NCBI RefSeq assembly: GCF_000805385.1
Contig: NZ_JTJW01000005.1
Coordinates: 620,001-684,000, forward strand
Source of the DNA: Mycolicibacterium setense
Lineage (GTDB): Bacteria > Actinomycetota > Actinomycetes > Mycobacteriales > Mycobacteriaceae
Direction of reading: 5' to 3'
DNA: 64,000 nt
Positions 8,404 to 15,233 of this stretch are shown piece after piece (positions within the stretch are counted from its first letter, which is position 1; each line of letters starts with the position of its first letter). A program made the translations under genes and the position numbers. The notes under the pieces are model-generated. The model saw only the letters and a list, made by a program, of their open reading frames with translations. It had not been told where the DNA came from and searched no databases.

Positions 8404-9126
8404 GTGCTTTCAGGAATGAGCGAAATGGCCGGAGACATGACCGGCGAAATGGCCACAGAGACCATTGCCGTTGGCGCCGAGAGCGTTTACCGGCCGCAGC
8501 ACGACTCGCGGCTGCTGATCGACGTACTCGTGCGCGACGACGTCGTGGCGGGCCGCCGGGTGGTCGACCTGTGTGCGGGTAGCGGAGCCATCGCCATCGC
8601 CGCGGCCGAGCTGGGTGCAGGCGAAGTCACCGCGCTGGATATTTCGCCCAGCGCGGTGCGCTGTACCCAGGTCAACGCGCTGGCCGCGCAGGTCGATGTC
8701 GATGCCAGGCTCGGCTCGTGGACCCAGGCGCTGGAACACGAACCGTTCGACGTCGTGGTCTGCAATCCGCCCTATGTTCCGGTGGCGCCGGAAACCTCCG
8801 CGGATGTGGTCGTGTCGACGGGGCCGATGGTCTCGTGGAATGGCGGTCCGGACGGCAGGCTGGTGCTCGATCCGCTGTGCCGCTCGGCCGCGGCGCTTCT
8901 GGCCGAAGGCGGGTCGCTGTTCCTGGTCCAGTCGGAGTTCGCCGATGTCGAGCGGTCGGTGAAGCTGTTGCGTGCCGGCGGCCTCGATGCGGACGTCTAT
9001 GCGACCCAGCGGATTCCGTTCGGGCCGGTGCTGCACCTGCAGGCGGGTTGGCTGCGGGACACCGGGCGTTTGACGGACGCCAGGACAGAAGAGGAATTGG
9101 TCGTGATCCGGGCGGACAAGCCATGA
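8404..9126 (+). CDS. HemK2/MTQ2-type protein methyltransferase
   Basis: A 240-residue class I SAM-dependent methyltransferase. Motif I (DLCAGSGA, about residues 55-62), an acidic loop (TALDIS) and the N6-methyltransferase signature NPPYVP (121-126) are present. The NPPY tetrad and the short length fit the MTQ2/HemK2 group, which methylate glutamine in release factors or other proteins, but the substrate here is unknown. The GTG start lies 9 nt after a SigF-type -10, matching other leaderless starts in this region; ATG codons at 8416 and 8425 are alternatives. The stop overlaps the ATG of the CDGSH gene (ATGA), so the two are translationally coupled. Confidence 0.85.
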   Translation: MLSGMSEMAGDMTGEMATETIAVGAESVYRPQHDSRLLIDVLVRDDVVAGRRVVDLCAGSGAIAIAAAELGAGEVTALDISPSAVRCTQVNALAAQVDVDARLGSWTQALEHEPFDVVVCNPPYVPVAPETSADVVVSTGPMVSWNGGPDGRLVLDPLCRSAAALLAEGGSLFLVQSEFADVERSVKLLRAGGLDADVYATQRIPFGPVLHLQAGWLRDTGRLTDARTEEELVVIRADKP

Positions 9127-9338
9127 CCGAGCGTCGGGCGGTGCGGGTGGTCCAGGGCGGGCCGATCCTGGTCGAGGGGCCGGTACGGATCGAACTGCCC
9201 GACGGGAGCATCGTGGAATCGGATCGGTTCATGGTGGCGCTGTGCACGTGCCGCCGCTCCAAGACCTATCCGTTGTGCGATACCAGCCACCGCAGGGTCG
9301 AGCGGAGCAGCCAAAAGTCAGGCAAGCGGCCGGCATAG
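9123..9338 (+). CDS. CDGSH-type iron-sulfur protein (CDTSH variant)
   Basis: A 71-residue protein whose C-terminal half carries the 2Fe-2S ligand set of mitoNEET-like CDGSH domains: C41-x-C43, then C52 and H56, with the conserved spacing C-x-C-x2-S-x3-P-x-C-D-x-S-H. The glycine of CDGSH is threonine here. Such proteins bind a redox-active, pH-labile cluster and act in electron or cluster transfer. It overlaps the methyltransferase by 4 bases and the convergent haem-oxygenase-fold gene by 21 bases. Confidence 0.88.
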   Translation: MTERRAVRVVQGGPILVEGPVRIELPDGSIVESDRFMVALCTCRRSKTYPLCDTSHRRVERSSQKSGKRPA

Positions 9339-10337
9339 CGAACTACGTTCGGCCACCCAGCATTTCATCAGGTGGTCGGCCAACCTGTCCTCCATCGCGG
9401 CGAAGGCGCGGATGCCGAACACGACGTCGGTGTCGAGGTCAGGCTCACGCAGCACCAGGTCACCCACCACATCGTGGCGGACTACCTGTTCGTGGACGGC
9501 GTCGGCCTCGACGTGCTCACGGTAGAACCGAATACACGCCTCGGGCGCATTCAGGCGTTCCAAGGCGGCCTGCATGCGCTGCGACCCCGGTGAGGACGTG
9601 ATCTCGGTGGCCGCGAAGTGGCCCGCGGCGGCGCCACGCAGTCGTCGGTGCAAGCCGAACATGGACATGAGGTTGACCAACGCGAGGCTTTCGGCCGGTA
9701 CCGCGTCCAGATAGCCCAGGTAGCGGTCGTCCAGTTCGGCCTCGCGCATGAGGTCGGCGAACAGGTTCTGGTGCAGGCGGTCGGCCGAGCCTGCCCCGTA
9801 CTCGTCGTATTCGACGGCGACGAAGGCGGCTTTCGCCTGGCCGCTCAGGCGCGGGATCAGCCAGGCGTGCGGGTCGCCCTCTTTGAGGTGGTACAGCGAC
9901 CGGTGCACGAAATACTCGCGCATCTGATCCCACGTGCCCTCGTCGCGAAGGTGAAACGACGGGCCCGTCCCGTCGACGCGCTCCACCGACAGACCCGCCA
10001 TCTCGCGCTCTGCGGTGTCGTCAGGATCGATTGGGCCGACCTCGCGCCGGACCGCCGCGAGAAACATTCGCTCGAACTGCGAACGCAAATGCAACAGCCC
10101 GGCGTTCCATTCCCAGTCCAGATCGACGCCGGCAAAGCCGCGATAGTGCAGCTCGTAGCAGATGTAGAGCGCCAGTTGCACATCCAGGCCGAGTGGATCG
10201 GCATCGCGCAGCGGGATCCAGACGGGCTCGAGGTGGTTGTGCGGTGCCCGATCGCCGAGCCGCTCGATCAGCGCACCGGAGATGGGCCCCTTCGCGGGAG
10301 GAAGCCCTGGCTGCGTGAGGGTTGAAGGCGTCGTCAT
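9318..10337 (-). CDS. Haem-oxygenase-fold iron-containing redox enzyme (HDO-like)
   Basis: A 339-residue all-helical protein of the iron-containing redox enzyme family. Candidate metal ligands are E176 and H189 in one helix pair and the HxxxDxxH motif H275/D279/H282, the pattern of haem-oxygenase-like diiron oxidases and oxygenases (UndA, BesC, CADD group). Members cleave or hydroxylate fatty acids, amino acids or pABA precursors; this substrate cannot be inferred. A SigF-like promoter (GGTTT, 16 nt, GGGCAT) ends 12 nt before the ATG. It converges on the CDGSH gene with a 21-bp overlap; the iron-sulfur protein could be its electron donor, which is inference. Confidence 0.82.
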   Translation of the reverse strand: MTTPSTLTQPGLPPAKGPISGALIERLGDRAPHNHLEPVWIPLRDADPLGLDVQLALYICYELHYRGFAGVDLDWEWNAGLLHLRSQFERMFLAAVRREVGPIDPDDTAEREMAGLSVERVDGTGPSFHLRDEGTWDQMREYFVHRSLYHLKEGDPHAWLIPRLSGQAKAAFVAVEYDEYGAGSADRLHQNLFADLMREAELDDRYLGYLDAVPAESLALVNLMSMFGLHRRLRGAAAGHFAATEITSSPGSQRMQAALERLNAPEACIRFYREHVEADAVHEQVVRHDVVGDLVLREPDLDTDVVFGIRAFAAMEDRLADHLMKCWVAERSSLCRPLA

Positions 10338-10349
10338 GGCGGTTGAGGT

Positions 10350-10376
10350 ATGCCCGTCGGCGGCAGGCGGTAAACC
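10350..10376 (-). promoter_or_regulatory. SigF-like promoter for the haem-oxygenase-fold gene
   Basis: On the minus strand GGTTT (10376-10372), 16 nt, GGGCAT (10355-10350), 12 nt before the ATG. One mismatch in the -10. Confidence 0.6.
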
Positions 10377-10409
10377 CGTCTGTCGCAGCGTGTTTACCGT
10401 TACCGCGGG

Positions 10410-10898
10410 TCACTCGATGGTTCCGGGCGCGCCCGTGCCGATCCCGCTGGTCGCTGTCGCCGCCCGGCCGAACACCAACCCCAATGCGATCATGACGACC
10501 GCCAGGCCGAGGTGCAGCCAATTGTCAGCGCTGTTCACCGGGATGAAATTGGCCGCACTGTCCGGGTCGATCACCAGACCGTAGAGCCAGAGGATGGCGT
10601 AGACCACGCCGCCGCCGATCAGATAGGCGCGTGCGGCATCGGCTCGGCGGGCCATCAGCACTCCGACTGCACCGAATGCGAGGTGCACCAGATTGTGCAG
10701 AACCGAGACGCTGAACAGTCCGAGCAGCATGGCTTCGGAGTGATGTCCCGCCCAGTGCAGATCGCCGTAGTCGGTGGTGATGCCCGGTATGAACCCCAGC
10801 ACCCCGACGATGAGGAAGAGGATCCCGACGATCATCGCGCCGGCCTGCAGCGGGGTCCACCGTACGGAGCGGTCGGGACTTGGATTCGCAGTTCCCAC
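10410..10898 (-). CDS. DUF4383 four-helix membrane protein
   Basis: A 162-residue protein with about four membrane segments separated by conserved acidic and aromatic residues (GITTDYGDLHW, VLHNLVHLAFG, DPDSAANFIPVN). This is the pattern of DUF4383, a common actinobacterial membrane family of unknown function. The GTG at 10898 was chosen because AAAGGG lies 8 nt upstream; a longer frame extending upstream to 11279 lacks these features. A weaker SigF-like promoter lies 53 bases upstream. Confidence 0.82.
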   Translation of the reverse strand: MGTANPSPDRSVRWTPLQAGAMIVGILFLIVGVLGFIPGITTDYGDLHWAGHHSEAMLLGLFSVSVLHNLVHLAFGAVGVLMARRADAARAYLIGGGVVYAILWLYGLVIDPDSAANFIPVNSADNWLHLGLAVVMIALGLVFGRAATATSGIGTGAPGTIE

Positions 10899-10951
10899 GG
10901 GACAGCCCTTTCTGTGAAAGTCGCGCGGACGCGCGGCGCTGTCGCTGTGGG

Positions 10952-10976
10952 TAACCCAGCGGTGTCCGTTCAAACC
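10952..10976 (-). promoter_or_regulatory. Possible SigF promoter for the DUF4383 gene
   Basis: On the minus strand GGTTT (10976-10972), 14 nt, GGGTTA (10957-10952). The spacer is one base short and the -10 is imperfect, so this is weaker than its neighbours. Confidence 0.4.
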
Positions 10977-10985
10977 GTTTCGGCC

Positions 10986-11012
10986 GGTTTGCCTCGTTAC
11001 CCGCCGGGGTAT
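10986..11012 (+). promoter_or_regulatory. Consensus SigF promoter for a 56-residue gene
   Basis: GGTTT (10986-10990), a 16-nt spacer and GGGTAT (11007-11012): a full match to the mycobacterial SigF consensus, 31 nt before the ATG at 11044. Confidence 0.8.
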
Positions 11013-11043
11013 ACGCCGATCTGTCGAAGTCGAGGTGAGGAAC

Positions 11044-11214
11044 ATGGCCGGGCCAGAAGTGCTTTTCGAGCGGATCGCCGACGTCATCGAGTCCCAGCGA
11101 CAGCAGGCTCTCACGGAGTACGCCTTGACCGAATTGCGGTGGCATTGCCATGGTGATGCGGTCACTGACTCCGCAGACCAGGCGAATGCCGGCCGTATCC
11201 GGCACGCAGCGTGA
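11044..11214 (+). CDS. 56-residue orphan protein with SigF promoter
   Basis: A small frame encoding 56 residues: an N-terminal amphipathic stretch (EVLFERIADVIESQRQQAL), a central LTELRWHCHG segment and a short polar tail. I do not recognise the family. Support comes from context: a consensus SigF promoter 31 nt upstream and GAGGTGAGGA, a very strong ribosome binding site, ending 2 nt before the ATG. The last 53 bases overlap the 3' end of the PRC-barrel gene on the other strand. The helical N-terminus could dimerise or bind a partner; that is a guess. Confidence 0.6.
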   Translation: MAGPEVLFERIADVIESQRQQALTEYALTELRWHCHGDAVTDSADQANAGRIRHAA

Positions 11215-11500
11215 TGTGGTCGGACGCGACTTTGGCCACATCGTCCCATGCGGCCAGGAACGTGCCGCGGTGTCGCCATCTCGCGATCGTGGCGATGAGC
11301 CAGGGCGCGTCGAGGTCGGTGCGCTCGTAGCCCAGATACGACGAGCGGGTGCGCGGACTGATCACCAGGCCGGTCAGTTCCGGGCTGCGCGGGTGGTCAG
11401 CGCTGTCGCCGTCGAGCCTGAGTCGGACGTCGATGACGTTTCCGACCGGATGGTGGCCGGCGTCCAGCACGCGGAGCCCGAGCAGATTACTCAGCTGCAT
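11162..11500 (-). CDS. PRC-barrel domain protein
   Basis: A 112-residue protein beginning with MQLSNLLGLRVLDA and GHHPVGNVIDVRL, the beta-barrel motif of PRC-barrel proteins (RimM C-terminus, photosynthetic reaction centre H subunit). These are usually small adaptor domains that bind another protein. GGGAGG lies 6 nt before this ATG, so it was preferred to an ATG 12 codons upstream. It is the last gene of a five-gene overlapping operon with the NRAMP-like transporter, so it may act on or with the transporter. It overlaps the preceding gene by 14 bases. Confidence 0.78.
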   Translation of the reverse strand: MQLSNLLGLRVLDAGHHPVGNVIDVRLRLDGDSADHPRSPELTGLVISPRTRSSYLGYERTDLDAPWLIATIARWRHRGTFLAAWDDVAKVASDHITLRAGYGRHSPGLRSQ

Positions 11501-11852
11501 GACGCCCTCCCGGGATACGGGCGACGATGTGGTCACGCAGCCAACGCTCGACCCAGTCGGTGTCCGCCGGCGGTTCGGAAGCGCTCAGTTGCACGGTGAC
11601 ACCCACCGAAGCGACTTGTCTCCACGGAATCTCGTGCAGCATCGATCGCGGCGGTGCGCCGCCGAGGATGCGCGTCATCATCACCTGCCCGGAAAGTATC
11701 GCGGTGACGCGCGGCGGCGGGCTGCCCGGATCGATGTCCACGTCGGTCTCGACGCCATCGACTTCCAGGTCGTCGACGATGCCGGCCGGGGCGCCCTCAT
11801 CGTCGAGCAGTTGCCGGTCCAGGAGGTGCAGGCGCGCGTCGACGATTCTCAT
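11487..11852 (-). CDS. Small PRC-barrel-like hypothetical protein in the transporter operon
   Basis: A 121-residue soluble protein with an N-terminal MRIVDARLHLLDRQLLDDEG and a GIVDDLEVDG strand, a pattern similar to PRC-barrel proteins, and a C-terminal helix (DWVERWLRDHIVARIPG). No enzyme motif is visible. The ATG overlaps the stop of the NRAMP-like gene (ATGA), which decides this start over a longer frame running back to 12164. It overlaps the downstream PRC-barrel gene by 14 bases. The two PRC-like products may form a pair; the domain call is tentative. Confidence 0.7.
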   Translation of the reverse strand: MRIVDARLHLLDRQLLDDEGAPAGIVDDLEVDGVETDVDIDPGSPPPRVTAILSGQVMMTRILGGAPPRSMLHEIPWRQVASVGVTVQLSASEPPADTDWVERWLRDHIVARIPGGRHAAE

Positions 11853-13081
11853 TGACCCGCCCCCGTCACGATCATCAGCGGTATGGCGGCCAGCGAGGCG
11901 GCCACGATGATCACCAGATATACGGAACCGAACATGTTGAGCAGCCTTCCGTTCGTCTTGTCGCCCATGTACTCCGGATCGTTGGCCACGATGAGGATGG
12001 GCAGGTAGGTCAGGGGCAGAGCGATGGCCGAGAACACCACCGAATACTCGGTGACCATGACGGGGTCGATGCCGGTGAACAGGACGGCAGTGCCGACGAC
12101 GATGCTCACGAACATCGCGACGTGGAACCGGGACGCCTCGGCGGGACGGCGGAACTTGCCCCACGGCCAGCCGAAGAACTGCGCCAGGGTGTAGCCACTG
12201 GACAGCGTGGTCTCAAGGGCGGCACCGAATGTCGCAGCCACGATGCCGATGATGGCGAACGCCAGCGCCAGCTTGCCGCCGGCCTCCACGACAGGCATCA
12301 CGATCTGTGACAGTGACGTCACCTCGATCTGTTTCGGTAACAGAACCAGGGTCGCGCAGGCGGCGATGGCGACCGAGAGGATGCCGCCGAGCGGGAAACC
12401 GACCAGGACGTTGAGCCGTGACACACCGAGATCTTTTGTCTTCCAATGCTCTTCAACGGCACCGGAGGAGAAGAAGAACACCTCGTACGGAGTCATCGCG
12501 GCGCCGAACAGGGCGATCGCGTAATACCAGTAGGTCGCCGAGGATTCGGTTTCGGGAATCACCGGTTGCGCCACCTGCTGGGCCAGATCACCCCAATTCG
12601 GTTGCAGGGCAAAGACAGCCACGGCGAACACGATCAGGCAGAGCCCAGCCAGCCCGGCGGTGTTCTCCATCACCGTGAACTTGACCCGCCAGATCACCAG
12701 CCATACCGCGAAAGCGGCGACCGGTATCCACATCATCCGTCCGACGTCGGTCGCCAGTTGCAGTGCCAGGGCGACGCCGCCGATCTCGGCGGTCAGCGTC
12801 ATCAGATTGATCAGAAACGAGGCCGTCAGGTTCGCCGCCGCCGTGCGTGGACCCAAGCGTTCCCGGATGATCTCGAAGGTGGCGCGACCGCTCACCGCCG
12901 CGACCCGTCCCGCCATCTGGGCGAACAGGCAGATCCCGACAACGCCGACGAGCACCACCCAGACCAGTGCCAGGCCGAACCGGGAACCGACCACGGCATT
13001 GGTCACCAGATCGCCGATGTCGAGGAACCCGCCGATCGCCGTCAGGATCCCCAGCGCTACCGCGAAGAACTTTTTCATCAA
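11849..13081 (-). CDS. NRAMP-superfamily transporter with altered metal-binding motifs
   Basis: A 410-residue membrane protein with about 11 transmembrane segments and the overall NRAMP/LeuT-fold layout. The canonical TM1 motif DPGN is replaced by D21-I-G-D24, and the TM6 MPHN motif by M196-T-P-Y-E200, so the methionine-histidine part of the manganese/iron site is not conserved while acidic residues appear. Related divergent groups are known to carry magnesium or aluminium instead of transition metals. The substrate is therefore open. The ATG overlaps the stop of the preceding gene, and the stop overlaps the next start, so expression is tightly coupled within a SigF-type operon. Confidence 0.82.
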   Translation of the reverse strand: MMKKFFAVALGILTAIGGFLDIGDLVTNAVVGSRFGLALVWVVLVGVVGICLFAQMAGRVAAVSGRATFEIIRERLGPRTAAANLTASFLINLMTLTAEIGGVALALQLATDVGRMMWIPVAAFAVWLVIWRVKFTVMENTAGLAGLCLIVFAVAVFALQPNWGDLAQQVAQPVIPETESSATYWYYAIALFGAAMTPYEVFFFSSGAVEEHWKTKDLGVSRLNVLVGFPLGGILSVAIAACATLVLLPKQIEVTSLSQIVMPVVEAGGKLALAFAIIGIVAATFGAALETTLSSGYTLAQFFGWPWGKFRRPAEASRFHVAMFVSIVVGTAVLFTGIDPVMVTEYSVVFSAIALPLTYLPILIVANDPEYMGDKTNGRLLNMFGSVYLVIIVAASLAAIPLMIVTGAGQ

Positions 13082-13566
13082 CGGTAGCCGGTCTCGAGGG
13101 CGTCGGCCGATGCCAGCAAGTGGCCGCGCAGCGCGGACAGCTCGGGCTCGACAGCCACTTCGCGGACCCGAGCTGAGGCGGTGTTGAGCTGGCCGATCAA
13201 CCTGGTCATGGCCTCGGTGAGCATCCGCTGGCGCTCGACGTCGACCGGATCGTCGGCCTTGAGATCGGCGACTCCTTGGTAGGCCTTGACGATCTCGTCC
13301 CGGGCATCAGAGATTTGCACGCTGACCAGTTGCGGTGTGGATCGGTCACGCATTCGCAGGTCCAGCGCGTATGCGCCGCTGCGGGCGGCAGCCACCGTCT
13401 CTTCCATGCCCTGGGCGAGCTTGCCGGGCATGCCATCGCGGTTGGCCGGGCAGCGAGTGAGCAGCAGCCCGAGCACGGCGATCAGGACGACAGTGATCAA
13501 TACAGCCCGAACTCGCCGGGCACGGTCTTCTTTTTCTGCCTGCTCCGCCATGGCGGTCACCGTCAT
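13078..13566 (-). CDS. Single-pass membrane protein of the transporter operon
   Basis: A 162-residue protein with one N-terminal transmembrane helix (about residues 20-38, followed by a cysteine) and a mostly helical, charged extracytoplasmic region. The topology suggests a membrane-anchored periplasmic helical domain. I do not recognise the family. ATG codons at 13566 and 13551 are both possible; the first overlaps the upstream stop by 4 bases and was chosen. Position directly before the NRAMP-like gene suggests an accessory role, which is inference. Confidence 0.75.
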   Translation of the reverse strand: MTVTAMAEQAEKEDRARRVRAVLITVVLIAVLGLLLTRCPANRDGMPGKLAQGMEETVAAARSGAYALDLRMRDRSTPQLVSVQISDARDEIVKAYQGVADLKADDPVDVERQRMLTEAMTRLIGQLNTASARVREVAVEPELSALRGHLLASADALETGYR

Positions 13567-13799
13567 CCGGGCAGGGTTTCGCCGCCATCGTCGCGGTCGT
13601 CACGGTCGAACTCGTCGAGTCCGAGGTCGTCGGCGACCGCCTCCCGCTGTTCCTGCCAGTCCGGATCGGCAGCCTCCAGCGGCGGGCCGTCCGCGTCTGT
13701 CACAGGCACTTCGGCGTCGGGAACCGGTTCGCTGGGCTCACGGTCCTGCTCGAGCGCATCGGCGATCGGCACCTCGTCGGGCACATCTTCGCGGCTCAT
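13563..13799 (-). CDS. Acidic 78-residue leader gene of the transporter operon
   Basis: A small, very acidic, probably disordered protein (MSREDVPDEVPIADALEQD at the N-terminus, Asp/Glu throughout). The family is unrecognised; similar short acidic proteins with an IADALEQ motif occur widely in mycobacteria. A consensus SigF promoter ends 10 nt before the ATG, so the mRNA should be almost leaderless. The stop overlaps the next ATG. It opens the five-gene operon. Confidence 0.75.
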   Translation of the reverse strand: MSREDVPDEVPIADALEQDREPSEPVPDAEVPVTDADGPPLEAADPDWQEQREAVADDLGLDEFDRDDRDDGGETLPG

Positions 13800-13809
13800 A
13801 GGGCCCCGG

Positions 13810-13835
13810 ATACCCGATGCCCCCTTGATCAAACT
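13810..13835 (-). promoter_or_regulatory. Consensus SigF promoter for the five-gene transporter operon
   Basis: On the minus strand AGTTT (13835-13831), 15 nt, GGGTAT (13815-13810), 10 nt before the ATG at 13799. It is back to back with a plus-strand SigF promoter 8 bp away. Confidence 0.8.
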
Positions 13836-13842
13836 CTTCGGG

Positions 13843-13868
13843 TGTTTAAGTGACCGTTGCCCGGGTAC
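13843..13868 (+). promoter_or_regulatory. SigF-type promoter for the GT4 glycosyltransferase
   Basis: TGTTT (13843-13847), 15 nt, GGGTAC (13863-13868). The leader to the ATG at 14012 would be about 135 nt, the longest among the plus-strand SigF targets except rsbW. Confidence 0.7.
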
Positions 13869-14011
13869 TTCCGGCCGCATGAACTCAGAACCCTCGCGAT
13901 CAATTCTCGCGTGGCATGTATGTCGGGCAGGCATGCGGTGCAAGAGGTTCCGGTTGGAGCGTTGCGGGAACACGATGTCGATCCGGCCGTGAGCTCGTCG
14001 AGGAGGCTTGC

Positions 14012-15229
14012 ATGAAGATCGCGATGGTGTCAGAGCATGCCAGTCCGCTGGCTGCACTCCGCGGAATCGACACGGGTGGGCAGAACGTGCATGTGGCCGC
14101 GCTGTCGGCCGCGCTGGCCCGGGAGGGGCACCACGTCACCGTCTACACCCGCCGCGACGACCCGGAGTTGCCTGCCAGGGTCAGGACGGCCGACGGATAC
14201 ACCGTGGTGCATGTCCCGGCAGGACGTGCCGAACGCATTCCGAAAGACGAACTGCTGCAGCACATGGGCGAGTTCGCCAGATTCCTCGACACGACATGGG
14301 CAGAAGACCGCCCGGACATCGTGCACGCGCACTTCTGGATGTCGGGCGTGGCCGGCCAACTGGCGGCACGTCATCTCAATCTGCCGGTCGTGCAGACCTT
14401 CTACGAGTTGGGCGTGGTCGAGCGCCGCCATCGGGGAGGCGATGGCATGAGCCCTCCCGAGCGCCTCAAGCTGGAAACGATGGTGGCGCGTGGCGCGACA
14501 TGGGTTGCGGCCACCTGCACCGACGAAGTGTTCGAGCTGATGCGGTTGGGCCGGTCCCGCTCGAGAATCTCCGTGGTGCCCTGCGGTGTAGATGTCGACC
14601 TCTTCACACCCGACGGGCCCCGCAGCCGGCGCGGCGCGCCCCACCGCATCGTCAGTGTCGGAAGATTCCTGCCGCGCAAGGGTTTCGACCTCGCCATCCG
14701 GGCACTGATCACCGTTCCTGACACCGAGTTGGTGATCGTGGGCGGACCACCGCGAGCCGAGCTGGCACGCGATGCCGAGGCGCACCGGCTGCGGCGACTG
14801 GCCGGGGAACTCGGCGTCGCAGACCGGGTGCACCTCTGTGGCGCCGTCGACCGCGCGGACATGCCGGCGATCCTGCGATCGGCGGACGTGGTTGCGTGCA
14901 CGCCGTGGTACGAGTCGTTGTGCATCGTCCCACTGGAGGCGATGGCCTGTGGGATTCCGGTGGTCGCCTCGGCCGTCGGTTGCATGTTGGACACCGTGGT
15001 GGACGACATCACCGGTCGGCTGGTGCCGCCGAAACGGCCTGACCTGCTCGCCGACGCTCTGAACGCGCTGCTGCGCGATGACTTCCACCGGCAGAGTCTC
15101 GGTGCCGCCGGCCGCGATCGGGCCCGGTCCCGCTATTCGTGGGACCGGATCGCGTCCGACACGCTGCGGGTCTACGACCGCGTGGAACCTGCCGTGTACC
15201 TGCCGCCGCAGGCGACCTCGGCGTCGTAG
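14012..15229 (+). CDS. GT4-family glycosyltransferase
   Basis: A 405-residue GT-B fold glycosyltransferase. The N-terminal half has the acceptor-domain start (IAMVSEHASPL, then GGQNVHV) and the C-terminal half the donor-site EX7E pattern (ESLCIVPLE) followed by MACGIPVVAS. It should transfer a hexose from an activated donor to an acceptor that cannot be predicted; trehalose, lipid or small thiol precursors are options in mycobacteria. AGGAGG at 14001-14006 lies 5 nt before this ATG, deciding it over an ATG at 13916. It is preceded by a SigF-type promoter, so it is a probable stress-induced enzyme. Confidence 0.85.
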   Translation: MKIAMVSEHASPLAALRGIDTGGQNVHVAALSAALAREGHHVTVYTRRDDPELPARVRTADGYTVVHVPAGRAERIPKDELLQHMGEFARFLDTTWAEDRPDIVHAHFWMSGVAGQLAARHLNLPVVQTFYELGVVERRHRGGDGMSPPERLKLETMVARGATWVAATCTDEVFELMRLGRSRSRISVVPCGVDVDLFTPDGPRSRRGAPHRIVSVGRFLPRKGFDLAIRALITVPDTELVIVGGPPRAELARDAEAHRLRRLAGELGVADRVHLCGAVDRADMPAILRSADVVACTPWYESLCIVPLEAMACGIPVVASAVGCMLDTVVDDITGRLVPPKRPDLLADALNALLRDDFHRQSLGAAGRDRARSRYSWDRIASDTLRVYDRVEPAVYLPPQATSAS

Positions 15230-15233
15230 GGGG

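Noticed and set aside
13916..14011. Earlier ATG for the GT4 glycosyltransferase
   Set aside because: The added residues are unlike the family, while AGGAGG lies 5 nt before the ATG at 14012.
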